The notes under the pieces are model-generated. The model was given only the letters and a program-made list of their open reading frames with translations. It made no database searches and was not told the origin of the DNA. Below, piece after piece: positions 1-10,711 of a stretch of 30,383 nt of DNA. The stretch is taken from NCBI RefSeq assembly GCF_000003605.2, contig NW_003125886.1, positions 448,133-478,515 of the forward strand, read 5' to 3'. Both the position numbers and the translations under genes were made by a program. The stretch comes from Saccoglossus kowalevskii. Its lineage: Eukaryota; Hemichordata; Enteropneusta; Harrimaniidae. How positions within the stretch are numbered: the first letter of the stretch is position 1; every line of letters begins with the position of its first letter.

Positions 1-145
1 AAGAAATAGACAAGGGATGAAGGCTCCAGCCAGCTCGCATTTTTTAAACTCGAAAAAACAGACGAAAAAAATAAAAAATAAAATCTAAAAAAAATTAACA
101 GGTTGAAGAATATTAGTTGCTCCTTCGAATTTCGCCAAAGCCTTA
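1..145 (-). repeat. Partial copy of a dispersed repeat, cut by the window edge
   Basis: Read on the minus strand, this stretch matches 11168-11294 on the plus strand. The two share GGCGAAATT, ATATTCTTCAACCTG, AGATTTTATTTT, TCGTCTGTTTTT and a TATTTCTT/CATTTCTT end in the same order, with scattered substitutions and small indels. The match stops near 145, so that is probably one boundary. The other boundary lies outside the window or at its edge. The family is not identified. The second copy lies inside an element that interrupts the LINE. Confidence 0.7.
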
Positions 146-1020
146 CCTACATTTTACCAATATCTGCAGAAAAAATCAAGAAAACTACACAAATTGACTC
201 CATTTAGGAATTCCTAAAGGTTAGTTCGAACGCACGACACCGTTGGAGGCGTGACCAGTTCAGCATTTGTCAACAACCAATCACAAGATTGGTTACGAAC
301 CAGTTGAGCAAGGCTAACCGAGTCGTGACCTCGATGTGGTTCCCTTGTGTTATATATATATATATATTTTTTTAAACTTATGGTTCCCGGAATATTTTTT
401 CCGTTAATGGTTTTAGAGTTTAAAAACTTATTGTATTTTATTTTCCTGCCATAAAGTCTTATGTATTAACTCCAAAATCAGCGTTGAGTAATTTTTCATT
501 TTTATCTAACCCGTTTTGTTTAGTTTGCATTTGGCGTTTTATGTTTTATAGTGATATATTCACAAAGTCTCAGCAAAAATAAAATATTGTAAATCACTCA
601 GAATTAGAGATTTTTTATGATCTCACAGATTTAAATCATTACACGATAATGTATACCTCATATAAATTTATTTCAATAGAAACACTCAAATTTAACAGAT
701 TTTGCTTAATTCAAATAGAGGTGATTTATAACAATAATGAATCCCCCACAACGTCATATTGGATTCGGAGAAGGGTCTAATTTAATGCAATAATGTGTTC
801 TGCTTCGCTTCATCTATTATCATGCTATAGACTTCTTCTCTATGCCCAATATGGTGCTGTGAATGAGTCATAATTGTTTAAATACCAGGGCTCGGATGAA
901 TGTGTTCACTCAAATATAGTGCTTGGCTCCGTCTCGTCCATTAATGTGCATATCCTCGTCCTTGTTATAACGCAATACTGGGTATCGCGTCGTCCTCTTA
1001 ATTTTTTAATTACATTCTCG
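146..1020. other. Non-coding stretch with a hairpin and a TA microsatellite
   Basis: No gene is supported here. A perfect 8-bp stem with a 4-nt loop (AACCAATC/GATTGGTT) lies at 275-294, inside a locally GC-richer block at about 210-345 that may be part of an unidentified repeat. A (TA)n run at 353-366 follows. The rest is AT-rich and unremarkable. Confidence 0.5.
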
Positions 1021-1041
1021 AGTACATGCGTAAGCAGTATG

Positions 1042-1155
1042 ATGACGTATCGTGTGTCACGTGACTCGTTGTTTACAATATAGTATATTAGTGTTTCAAT
1101 TATAATAATCGGCGTCCGGGGTTGTTAATGATTGAACAGGTGGGTGCACGTGCAC
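1042..1155. promoter_or_regulatory. Pair of palindromic E-boxes with a CRE-like half site
   Basis: GTCACGTGAC at 1056-1065 is a perfect 10-bp palindrome and matches the known consensus for MiT/TFE and USF bHLH-zip factors. GTGCACGTGCAC at 1144-1155 is a perfect 12-bp palindrome with a CACGTG core. A TGACGTA CRE-like site lies at about 1042. The motifs are seen directly. A regulatory role is inference, and no TATA box or first exon is apparent beside them. Confidence 0.3.
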
Positions 1156-2360
1156 ATAGTCGGTGTGTTAACAAGACGATACTATACTCGGAAACGAACA
1201 AAGCATGTCTGAAATCAGTACAGAGTGCATTCACCGGAATTTTGAGTCTATGTATAAAGACTTAGTGGATGGACAAATCAATAACACTTGTCAGGATACG
1301 TAAACAATTAAACCATGTTGGAAATGAAAGCTGTAAGGAAAAACACCACTCATACGTATGGTAAACAAACTTGTCTGTCAACTGTCTGAATAGACATTAC
1401 TAGTACCAACAAACTTTCACAAGGACAAATTTATTTCAGGGGGGTGAACTGACATAAAAAACAAGATTAATGATTTTAACAATGAAAACATAGAAATACC
1501 TACGTCAGAAATACAATACGGGGCGAAAATACACGGTCGAAACCCTACGATTTGGGAGTTGTTGTTTTGTTTTTTTTGGAGGGGGGTATAAATCTATAAA
1601 TTAATCAATACGTCGCCATAACGACGGGTACCGGTAAAAGAACAACGAATTTTGTTCAAAATGTATTGTTGACATGGATGATGGCAGAAAATATATCATA
1701 CATCAAATATGATTAATTGGGCTTCGAATTTTATTCTTAGTCTAGAAAAGAGAGCACACAACAATAATATCCATTATCGAATTACTGATTTAAACGTAAT
1801 TACGTATCAATAATAAATTATCATTGTTGAAGTAACAATAAATAATAATGACGTGTAATAAAAACACAATAAATCTTCACGTTTCTTAAATTACTTTTCT
1901 GATTTTGAACTGAGACTCCCATAAGGCAAAATATGTGATAGCCACTCTTGTTCACGAGTTCGCAAAGCCGATGGATTAAGATATCGTTACAATAGAAGAC
2001 AACAGTTTTCTAATTTAAATTAGTTTGAAAGCAGCCAAGATGAAAAACAAATGCGGGTACACACGGCTTGCCTCATGTACGAGGAAAAGTTGGAATGGAC
2101 GAATCTAGGCGGGGATAAGCCCAACCAATGTCAACGTGGTAGGAATACGCGTCCGAGAGCTCAAAGAAAACTACCCATAATAACGAAGGGAGAGCATAAA
2201 AGTGGCAATCATCGATTACGTGTTTATAACATAAGAATAGCGTACAGCTCTAATAACTATGGAAATGCTCGAAGGGGTACATGAACACATATCGTCGTAA
2301 TGAATGTGGGAACAATCAAACGCGTAAATGGTGCATGACGCCAGTCTAAGAATAGCATTC
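1156..2360. other. AT-rich stretch without a recognisable feature
   Basis: A 77-codon open frame at 2051-2284 shows no domain, splice context or promoter that would support it. I see nothing else above background. Confidence 0.45.
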
Positions 2361-2363
2361 TTC

Positions 2364-3349
2364 ATTTGCATATTGTGTCATTCATGCTTTATAATGCTGG
2401 AGGGCTTCTTGAAATATGATGTAGTTTATATGCATATTCATCAACTTGTGGGTAAATAAATTGACAACATGAATACAGCTAAATTGACAAGTAATTTCGA
2501 AGACTTCGACTTCGTTTTTGAAGATTTAGAAAAATATAAACCATTTTTTAAACACTACGCAAAATGCATTGCCAGCAAGCAACATCTGCGTGATTGGAGT
2601 GGTTATGAAGTGGTGGATCATTTTATTATTGTTTCGGGTGGGTCGAACATGCGAAATGCGAACATTTTGACTACACTGTGACGTCAAACGTTTATATTTA
2701 TGTCAACCAGTATGCGACTATGTGATACCAAATGCCGCTCACTAACTCACGAAATGTTGAGACAACATTACCCACGTGACAACATTACCCACATGATGTT
2801 AACCAAACTTCTTTTTTATTAGCATGGTAATTTTTATATACGGCAAATCTGTAACTGTTTATCATTCAAGATCCCCGCAAAAAATACAATATAGGTGATA
2901 TTTTAATTGACATTTGTGAGCGAAAACTCTCATCTCAGTAGTGCTTGACGAGAACGAATATGCAAATATGGGCAGCAACCACGAGAGTGGGTGTGGTATA
3001 TAATCTTGGTAATTATCATCCCTTTCGTGCGATGCAAGTGATAACGAGTTTATCGGAATATATGCGTTTAAATACAAAAATGTAGAACGGGACTCGTAAC
3101 TGTCAAAGCGGAATTCAAAATATAACTGTGTTCCTTTGTCGAAATACAGGGCTAAGATTGTTTTGGGGTTCATCCACAGCCATAGTTTATGCTGTATGGA
3201 TAGCATGTACTAATATTTCCCCCATATATCATGACAGTTCTGTGTAATAAAGCAGTGTAATAACTGTCTATGTCTCAATACCACGTAATAACATTCTCAG
3301 CAATCTGACAAACAGACAAGAAGCTTGCGTGGCGGTCGGTTATGCAAAT
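2364..3349. promoter_or_regulatory. Cluster of POU octamer motifs
   Basis: Three perfect octamers (ATGCAAAT on either strand) occur at 2364-2371 (minus), 2959-2966 (plus) and 3342-3349 (plus). ATGCATATTCAT at 2430-2441 is one base from the palindromic POU-dimer motif ATGCATATGCAT. A further octamer lies at 5285-5292 in the first intron of the peptide gene. For this base composition I estimate well under one octamer per kilobase by chance. POU factors bind this sequence in animals. Their use here, possibly as an enhancer of the peptide gene 2-3 kb downstream, is inference. Confidence 0.35.
2469..2681 (+). CDS. Possible coding exon or small ORF of unknown function
   Basis: This is an open frame of 70 codons starting MNTAKLTSNFEDFDF and containing an aromatic- and acid-rich stretch followed by KYKPFFKHYAK and LRDWSGYEVVDHF. 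The residue composition looks protein-like rather than random, with mixed charged and aromatic residues and few repeats. A potential splice donor (G|GTGGGT) at 2638 would end the reading after IIVSG, so it may be a first exon rather than a complete gene. The start is the first ATG after an upstream stop. I recognise no family, and no partner exon was found downstream. It could equally be chance. Confidence 0.25.
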   Translation: MNTAKLTSNFEDFDFVFEDLEKYKPFFKHYAKCIASKQHLRDWSGYEVVDHFIIVSGGSNMRNANILTTL

Positions 3350-3502
3350 GAGCAATAACGCTTTATGATGTTTCGAACACGCGCTCACGAACAAAGATCA
3401 TTGTTTTTAGCTTTTAGAAGCTGCGAAATAGATACATGGCATAAACAGGATATCAAATACTGGACAAATGACAGTTGAAACACTCATTTAATGCAATCAC
3501 AG

Positions 3503-3809
3503 AATAATAGACTCGCATACGTCTCCAATCACGCCAAAGACGTGAGGTTACTAGGAGTCCGGTGGCATGCTCCCACTTAAAAATGTTGAAATCTAGACCC
3601 ACTGAAACGTTATTTTCTTTATTTTGAGGGGAAATTTTGCTGACACAAAGCGTTTCGGCTTGATTTTAGAGAGGCGACGCCCCCAACATTATTTTCAAGA
3701 GAGATACCGCTCCTTCTGCTCCACCCCTGTGCCGTCGCCGCTGGACTCGCATACGTCTTGCAATCACGCAATAATAGACTCGCATACGTCTCGCAATCAC
3801 GCAATAATG
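3503..3809. repeat. 33-bp tandem duplication with a third copy 230 bp upstream
   Basis: The unit GACTCGCATACGTCT followed by GCAATCACGCAATAAT occurs twice head to tail, starting at 3744 and 3777 (period 33). A near-identical single copy is at 3503-3534. The copies differ by one or two bases, so the duplication is fairly recent. The block between them (3535-3743) is not repeated. Open frames overlapping it on both strands have no recognisable content. Confidence 0.65.
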
Positions 3810-3810
3810 G

Positions 3811-4742
3811 GCAGTACTGGATATTTCAATTATAATACCATGAAATGACGAAATATTGATAGCTTGAAAAGTGAGAAATCAAATGTTTGGTTTAGTGGGG
3901 ACACGAGCAGAGGCTGAGGCGAGAGGCGATTTTGTGCCGGTCGCAAGTAGCCAATCAGCAGCTGATGATTTATTGCATTAATAAAGCGACAAGTCATGGT
4001 GTTACTGATCATAACGCTCCATAAGCTGGCCTGAAAGCTTCGGTATGTTGTTGAGAAGATGGAGATATTGTAAGCAGTGAAGTCATAAAGCAGGTGTAAT
4101 CGTGATCTCTGTATGATCAGGGTAAACTGATGATAGAAATTATGGAATGATTTGCAGACAGGAAAATCATGTTGACCTGTCCCAGTACTTTGAATTAAAT
4201 TAAAGCAGTCAGAGTATTAGTACCTAAACCTACGAGCTATCAGGGTATTTTTTCAGGCTATGCGCTTACAACACCCTCTGATTCACACACAATCTTGTTC
4301 GTATACTGACCTCAAAAACTAACAGAACTATGCGTTGTAGGGATCGCTGTTTCAATGATAGGTAGAACATGTTATAATGTTGGTATTGTTTTAATACCGT
4401 CTCGTGATGACAAAATAATGAACTTATCTTTTATCGTTCGATGATAAATTTAAAAAAAAAAACATTAATAGGTAGTGATTGTCAATGTACGTATCAAACA
4501 ATTGCTGTACTTACGTATTATATCAAATAAGTGTTTGTTTCATCGAACAAATCCTAAGGTATATGTTATTGAAATTTACATGTGAAACTTACAAAGTGCA
4601 CTGACATTAAACGTGTTCATTGTTATCCATGAAATGCGTTCACTCTGCCGAGAATGTCACAAGCGCCACATTCACCGTGACGTACACTCTGATTGTGTTA
4701 CATACATACGATATACGCACAAACTTTGTAGTATTTTAACAT
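3811..4742. other. Non-coding stretch, nothing recognised
   Basis: This is AT-rich sequence with no gene, clear repeat or promoter structure. A TGACGTA CRE-like element lies at the peptide-gene side, near 4678. Confidence 0.4.
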
Positions 4743-4850
4743 TTGATTTTCTTATTTTATTCTAACTTTGCTTGGTACATTAACTTTAGCGGAAGTGACC
4801 CTATAAAAAAACAAAATATAATCTACGAGGATTCTGAATGTTTCCGTTTC

Positions 4851-5042
4851 AGGCACAACATGTGGGCGGGGACAGTGCCTATATGTGGCGGCCACATGCG
4901 ATGCATCGATAATCACACCGTCGCAGGACGTTTAAAGATCAAACGATGCCGAGAGCCGGCAGATCGCGTAAATGCCAAGCGCGTGTATCTAAACAAAAAT
5001 GCATACAATAGCCACAGGTTGTTCGTAAAGGGTAAACAATGA
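4851..5042 (+). CDS. Coding-like stretch of unknown function, possible terminal exon
   Basis: This frame is preceded by a plausible acceptor (CCGTTTCAG) and runs about 62 codons to a TGA. It contains HNMWAGTVPICGGHMRC and later LKIKRC and NSHRLFVKGKQ. It is richer in G+C and in mixed codons than the flanking DNA, which is why it stands out. Three cysteines and many basic residues are present. I recognise no domain. It ends about 110 bp before the TATA box of the peptide gene, so it could be the last exon of an unseen upstream + strand gene. No AATAAA follows it before that promoter, which argues against this. Confidence 0.25.
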   Translation, partial: RHNMWAGTVPICGGHMRCIDNHTVAGRLKIKRCREPADRVNAKRVYLNKNAYNSHRLFVKGKQ

Positions 5043-5148
5043 TAAGGTAATTGTATTTATAGATCGGTCCGTGGATCTGCAAACTAACCCAATTGATATG
5101 CTTCCGTAAGATGTTTAATCGTGGGGAAGTACGGTCACAATACGTAGC

Positions 5149-5185
5149 TATATAAGACGACGATAAACTCGGGAATTCAGATCAA
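5149..5185 (+). promoter_or_regulatory. TATA box and initiator of the peptide-precursor gene
   Basis: TATATAAG at 5149-5156 is followed by an initiator-like TTCAGATC, with its A at about 5179. That spacing of about 30 bp is the standard distance from TATA to transcription start. The ATG lies 45 bp further on. Core promoter, short leader, ATG and donor site occur in the right order within 100 bp, which makes this the best-supported promoter in the window. Confidence 0.65.
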
Positions 5186-5223
5186 CAACGCTCGTAACAG
5201 TATTTAAACACACGAAGGAAGTA

Positions 5224-7303
5224 ATGGCCAACACACAATTTGGTAAGTACACATATTGCTTTGAGAATAATTTCAACAATTGCTGATGCAAATTTCGAAA
5301 ATCGAAATCTACAATGTTTATTATTATAATTCATTTCGTAAATAGATTACCAAAGTAATCAATCAATATTACATCTGAAGCATATATTTTTTTATTTATT
5401 TACTTGTTTGTTTGTTTACTTGTTTGTTTATTTATTTTATTCATTTATGTCACGGGTGATAGTGGTAAGAACCATCTTTGTTCATGAAAACAGTTTCCTT
5501 AAAACTTAAAAATCCATCAGTAAATAAACGGCAGTTTGCTCGCATGAAAACCCCTGTGCGTGCACACATCGACGTCGATTACATAAAAAGTTGTAAATCT
5601 AATGAACGCACAATAACTAACATCTAACGTATACATGTCTCGTTTCTGAAATGCAAAATATACAAATTTAGCAAGATTAATCAGTGTGGTGAAATATATA
5701 TTTTTATATTTAAATGTGTTCTGTAGGAGCGATGTATATATATATATATATATATTCTTCGTACAACGTGCATTGAAGACAACAATTATATACTCGTCTT
5801 CGATTGCGTTCAATTTACAAACCAGACAAACGCCGTTTGCTCTAGGGACCTGCAAGTGTGTATCAGATTCGATCATTATTTTGTGTGCAGATGATATAAA
5901 CCTACATAACGAGGCTCGAAATGTTTCAGAAAAGTTGAACAGTTTCGCAAATATCACTCAATTCCCAACCCCTTGGGTCAACCCAGACTTCTCATTTTAC
6001 CCAGTATACACAACAAATTGAATCGAATTGAAATTTCCAACATTTATATACATTATATATTTACTGTAAAATAATTATATTACAAGTAATGTAATTATTT
6101 CATAATTTTATTATTATTTGCATCTTTTGTTTATGGGGTTTTTTTTCTTATTTTCAAGGCATTGTAGTGGTTTTGTTCGTCTTTATGGCCATTCGTCTTG
6201 ACATGGTTGCTGCAAGCTGGAAGTATTGTCCGTTTCCTCCTTATTGTAAAAGAGAAAGTCATGCCGATTCGCTGAAATTACCACTTAGCAAACAAATAGA
6301 TATGCTTCAGTTTTCAGACATCGACGCTGATGGCGCTATCGACACATTACTGCAATCACTGAGGAAGCAACACAAAAACGGTGAGAACCAATATTTATAA
6401 AACAACAAATTAAATGAATGATAGACATTGAGTTGTTTATAATATAAGAAACATTAAAACATTTATTTTAAATATAATTCAAAATTTTCATTCCCAATAT
6501 TTTGCGTTTTCAACAAGTTAACTTTAGTGTAAATGGCAAAATATTGCGGGTTTCTAGTTACAACAACACAATTTGTCAGAAACGTGTGATTCTTTTCAAA
6601 AGTATGTTTTGAAACCACAAATAAGTGATAACTCATATTAATTTGCTGTATTTATTCCGGCGTTTACAATTGCATTTCAGTATATGTTATGATTATTTTA
6701 GCATTCCTATAGCCCCTTGTTTGCATTTAACCATCGAAAAATAAATACATATAAGCTCACTAAAATCAAAATCAAATGATTTCTGTTTTCTCTTAAAAGA
6801 GCTTAATTTTTTTCCTTTCACTTTTGTTGCGAAATTTCGTTCTTGTGGTTATATTTACACAACAATGCCACATTGACAGCCGACTTTTGGAAGGATATAG
6901 TCTATAAGCATAAGACTTCAATCGACGCACAGCGTCGATTTCGACTTTTGTCCCATGCGCCGTATAGAACGCGTGTAAATACGTTTGTTACTGTATCACT
7001 TTGTAAAAAAACTAACCATAGAAGCCACTTTCTCTGCCAGCATTCAACACATCACATTATCACGCATGGAGCCATACATAGATACAACTTAGTGTAGTTC
7101 AAAAGGCGTAGAACTTCACACGACCAATATTCAAAGTGAAATGAGACCGTTCCCTTTTCTTCTTCTGAGATCACGCATTGAAAATAGCCAACGACATCTT
7201 CGGTTGTATGATATATAATAATAATTTTTTTGTTGTCATTTTAGATGATGATCTGTTTGCTATAAATGAGTTTTTGGACAAGTCCAGTGAAAGAAAAGAC
7301 TAG
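5224..7303 (+). CDS. Secreted neuropeptide or peptide-hormone-like precursor, three exons, 99 residues
   Basis: Coding exons are 5224-5242, 6159-6380 and 7245-7303. Donors are G|GTAAGT and G|GTGAGA, acceptors TTTTCAAG and CATTTTAG, both introns phase 1, total 300 nt including the stop. Seen in the product: a hydrophobic N-terminus (IVVVLFVFMAI at residues 8-18) ending in VAA, giving a likely signal-peptidase cut after Ala25; then SWKYCPFPPYC (26-36) with two cysteines five residues apart; then the dibasic KR (37-38); then an acidic tail with one internal RK (75-76) and a C-terminal RK. The first ATG lies in good context (G at -3, G at +4). Known of such precursors: a signal peptide, a small disulfide peptide and a KR convertase site mark secreted signalling peptides. 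Inferred: the mature peptide is an 11-residue disulfide ring released into the secretory pathway. The C-terminal Cys is followed directly by KR with no Gly, so no amidation is expected. There is a loose resemblance to elevenin-type peptides (aromatic/proline-rich core, Cys close to a dibasic site), but Cys spacing differs. The family is unassigned. Confidence 0.75.
5380..5753. repeat. Low-complexity and TA-microsatellite tracts in intron 1 of the peptide gene
   Basis: A TTTA/TTTG-rich simple-sequence run lies at about 5386-5450 and a (TA)n run at about 5734-5754. Overlapping open frames on both strands of this intron (5517-6021) depend on these tracts and have no recognisable content. I take them as chance. 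Confidence 0.6.
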
Positions 7304-7361
7304 CGCAAACGCTCGGAAAGTGTCATCACCGGCAAGTAAAGCCATGTCAGTCTGAGTACCG

Positions 7362-7367
7362 AATAAA
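7362..7367 (+). terminator. Poly(A) signal of the peptide-precursor gene
   Basis: AATAAA lies 59 bp after the stop codon and is followed by T-rich sequence. It gives a short 3' UTR and closes the transcription unit that begins at about 5179. Confidence 0.6.
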
Positions 7368-7737
7368 CATTCTTAATATAACATTTTGTCATTTTACCGA
7401 TTTTATTTTTACGGATTTAATTATGTTTCTTTCGCTTGATTGTATTTCATTTTCTAACTAATCTGAACTTTCATATAGAAGAAATACAACCTTGTATATT
7501 GCAACAACAACACCGGATAATTATTCTTACTTTACTGCGCACGCGTCAGAACCTGATTCTAAGGCAGTAGGTGCCGAAGTCTAATTTTGCACTATATGGA
7601 AAATAACCCTCATTATATATTTTGCAAAACTATTATCACATTCAAAACTGAATTAAATGTCATTTTAGATTAAAACTATAGGATTCTATCAATAATAATA
7701 TATGACTGGCACCATGTCACCGAACAAAAACAAATTC

Positions 7738-8238
7738 TTAAAGAGGGAGGGTCGTCACCTGCGCACGCGCGGGAATTGAGTCCCAAGCGACACCACACGC
7801 TAAGAACGCAAAGGTTCATAGATAGATGCTTGTTTGTAAACAATAATAATACCTTTTGGAAATTGTTACACGGGATAAACATGATATCACAGTTAGTGAC
7901 CCTAGAATGTCAGATTTTATTGAACTCGTGTAGTTATTTTTATTTGTTTGTTTTTTCGCGAAAGACTCGGAACCTGATATTGTAGTGTCATTCATGGAAT
8001 ATCCGCTATACATATTTTTACTTGTACTGTGGTGTACATGTATATCTTTTGTTTTTGGTCGTTCTTTTGTCAATTATTTTAAAGATTGTCATATCATTTT
8101 GTGTTCCCGGGCTTGTAAATTCGCTTTATTTCTACTTTCGAGATTCGAACTTTGCATTAGAATCAGTTTGGAAGTGGTATTTTAATGAGATGCCATGGCC
8201 ATCTGACGCATGCGCAGGTGACGACTCTCCCGCTTTAA
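7738..8238. mobile_element. Non-autonomous DNA transposon (MITE) with TTAA target sites
   Basis: TTAA at 7738-7741 and 8235-8238 flank inverted ends at 7742-7769 and 8207-8234 that match at 25 of 28 positions and share the core GTCGTCACCTGCGCA. Total length is 501 bp. Open frames inside on both strands are short and unlike any transposase, so it depends on an enzyme supplied elsewhere. TTAA targets are known for the piggyBac and Kolobok superfamilies. The end sequence does not let me choose between them. A shortened, older relative lies at 24812-24940. Confidence 0.85.
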
Positions 8239-10477
8239 TTAACCTGTTTCATTTTCCATTACAAATACATATACATATACACCACAGGTAAACAAAAAGA
8301 GAACGAGTCGATGAGTACCAAGGATGATAATATTATATTATTAAACATACTCTGCACTGTTTATAGAATTATTACATTTAAACAATACAAAATCAATGGC
8401 TTAGATCGAGTTGCAATTAGACTTGTGGAACCAAAACATGCAGTATCGTGCTGTTCCGATACGCCACTAAAGTTACTCTATCATTTCCATTCATTAATCC
8501 ATAGGCTTTGCCAATTTACCCAAATTTTTAATAAAAATTACCTTACTATTTCTGGCCAAATACTTTCTATTTCTAAAAAAAATTTAAGATACCGACAAAA
8601 AAAAACAAAAGAAAAGAGGCAATTTATTTGTTTTGCTTACATTGATATATATAGTAGCGTGTACATAATAAGATCTGATTAATACGTCTGGCATTTGCAT
8701 TGTTTTCAAAAATTCCCAATATTGCAAATTTCACTGATAATCTAAATCTATGGCAAATTTTACTCTATTTCTTCTCACAAGTTTTGTGCAAATTCACAAA
8801 ACCAAAAATAATATTTCATGCTTTCAATATCTGAACTGCACCAGTTACATAGTGCTGTATCCACCCCTCTTACATATAGCCAATTACCTGTAGAAATAAA
8901 TCTATAAAGCACCTTAAATTGAAACAAATCTCAATCTTCTATCAATTGTTGTATTTTTTGTGAATGTAAAATATTTTTTTCCAGTCAGCATCAGGGATAT
9001 TGAATGCACATTTATTTTGGCATTGAATTTGTAATTTTTCAATACAATTTTTTTGTATTTGGTAATAGCTTTTTATAAATATATTTTGTCTCACTTACCT
9101 TCATGTTCATCAAAAAGTCACCTGATTCATGAAGCTTAGATTTTCTCTGTTTAATCCACCCTCTACATGGACCAGGTATAGCCTCAACAAAACCCTGATA
9201 TGTAACACAATGTACTGTAATATTGAACTTGAGCTTTAACTGCTCCATGGAGAGGAGGGAATCATTATCATCTTGAATATCATTCAATACCCTGATACCA
9301 CTTTTATTCCACGTCTTGTAATATATGCTCTTGTAACCAACTTGTATATTATCATTAAACCACATGAACTGTTTCATGTAATACACTGTAGTATTTATGT
9401 ATGCTGAAATATACTTTAGCCACGATAAGTTAATATCTTTCAAAAAACAATTCACTAATGCCATTCTTGCAGTCGAAAATTGTTAAAATGATTTCTAGTA
9501 ATAATGTTAAAGAGCGATTCACATTTATGGCTGGACACAGTGAAGCGTTTAATCCAGCTAATTTAGTTGCACGGATTAAAGTTTCTACATCAGTCATGTT
9601 CAGGCCCCCTTCCTCCCCATTACAAATTAATATACGCCTTTTCACCTTATCCCGCCCACCATTTCAAATGAAGTCGTAGAGAACAGCATTTAATTATGTG
9701 GTGTGTGCTGCTGGTGGATGGATAATGAATAATTTAATTTGGATAAAACAAGGCTTATGCTAATAAGAATTTTTCCTATTACTGTTAGGCTCCTAATTTT
9801 GCACATAGTGAGTATTCCTTTAATTTCTTTTAGAATTGGAAAAAAGTTCAGGTCGAATGTCAGATAGTCAGATAGTTAGTAAATAAATATCCCTAAAATA
9901 TTAAATGTTCCACTGAATTAATTTCCCTTTTTTCACACAAAATTCTGGGAGAACCATTCATCGTGCCCAACCATATCACACTCGTCTTGCTGTAGTTTAT
10001 ATAACACGTCCAAGATGTTACACGTTGCATTCAAAGTGCCTTTTGTTATATCAAGTAGAAATATCATCTGCATATTGACCAATTACAAATTCCTGACCAT
10101 CAATATTAATCCATTTTCATTACATGCCTTCATCCACCCGCCAATCAAACAAACACTTTAGGAACATCCGGGGATTTTTGCGGTCAACTGAGCCATGTAC
10201 GGTCCGTCGCCAATAGCACCAGAGAGGTCCAATGATCAGAGAAATTCCCGGAACTACTTTCGTTTGCTTGGAGTAAATTTATAAAAAATAAAAAGGACAA
10301 TCATGATGATGTTAATATTTAATATCTTAATAAAAGTTTGCAACCGCACACAAAACCAATTTTACAACAATACATGTAAAGACAACTCACATCGGATACA
10401 TGAGCTTGTCAACCTAAAATGAAATTCAAACAATCGATAACTCGCAAATGATCAACAACTTGTGACAACAGTGCATA

Positions 10478-10711
10478 CTAATCCTGGCTAGATTCTGAGC
10501 TAGGGTCAATAACCCGTATATGACTGAATTTGCGTGATTTAACATGCGTGGGTGATACATTCTTCCGTGTTCCCGAAACAGTTACATTCAATGTGGTGGT
10601 ACAATTGTTCATAATGGCGTCGGCAAACGTATTCTGAAACTTGTCATTTTCGGTTACCATTAGTGAGACAGGGTCCAAACGTCGGGCACTTGATCACCTG
10701 CGCCGGGCACA
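10478..10711 (-). CDS. Unrecognised ORF inside the DNA that interrupts the LINE
   Basis: This open frame of about 78 codons begins SSARRLDPVSLMVTENDKF and ends SSESSQD before a stop. It is rich in Thr, Ser and Asn. Its codons look more balanced than the AT-rich surroundings, suggesting a once-coding segment, either a captured exon or a piece of another element. It does not fit the LINE reverse transcriptase on either side. No family is recognised. Confidence 0.25.

Noticed and set aside
195-345. A tRNA-derived SINE suggested by GGTTAGTTCGAACGC and the nearby hairpin
   Set aside because: No A-box at the right distance, no cloverleaf and no A- or repeat-rich tail could be found.
2862-3206. A 114-codon minus-strand open frame
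   Set aside because: It has no recognisable motif, no splice or promoter context, and a composition explained by AT-rich DNA.
5517-6021. Overlapping open frames of 146 and 111 codons on opposite strands in intron 1 of the peptide gene
   Set aside because: They run through TA and T-rich simple sequence, have no domain, and lie in an intron with good splice sites.
8311-8682. A 123-codon plus-strand open frame
   Set aside because: It is antisense to the C-terminal end of the LINE ORF2, which explains the open frame.
9458-9679. A plus-strand frame of 73 codons
   Set aside because: It is the antisense shadow of the LINE ORF2 C-terminal region on the minus strand.
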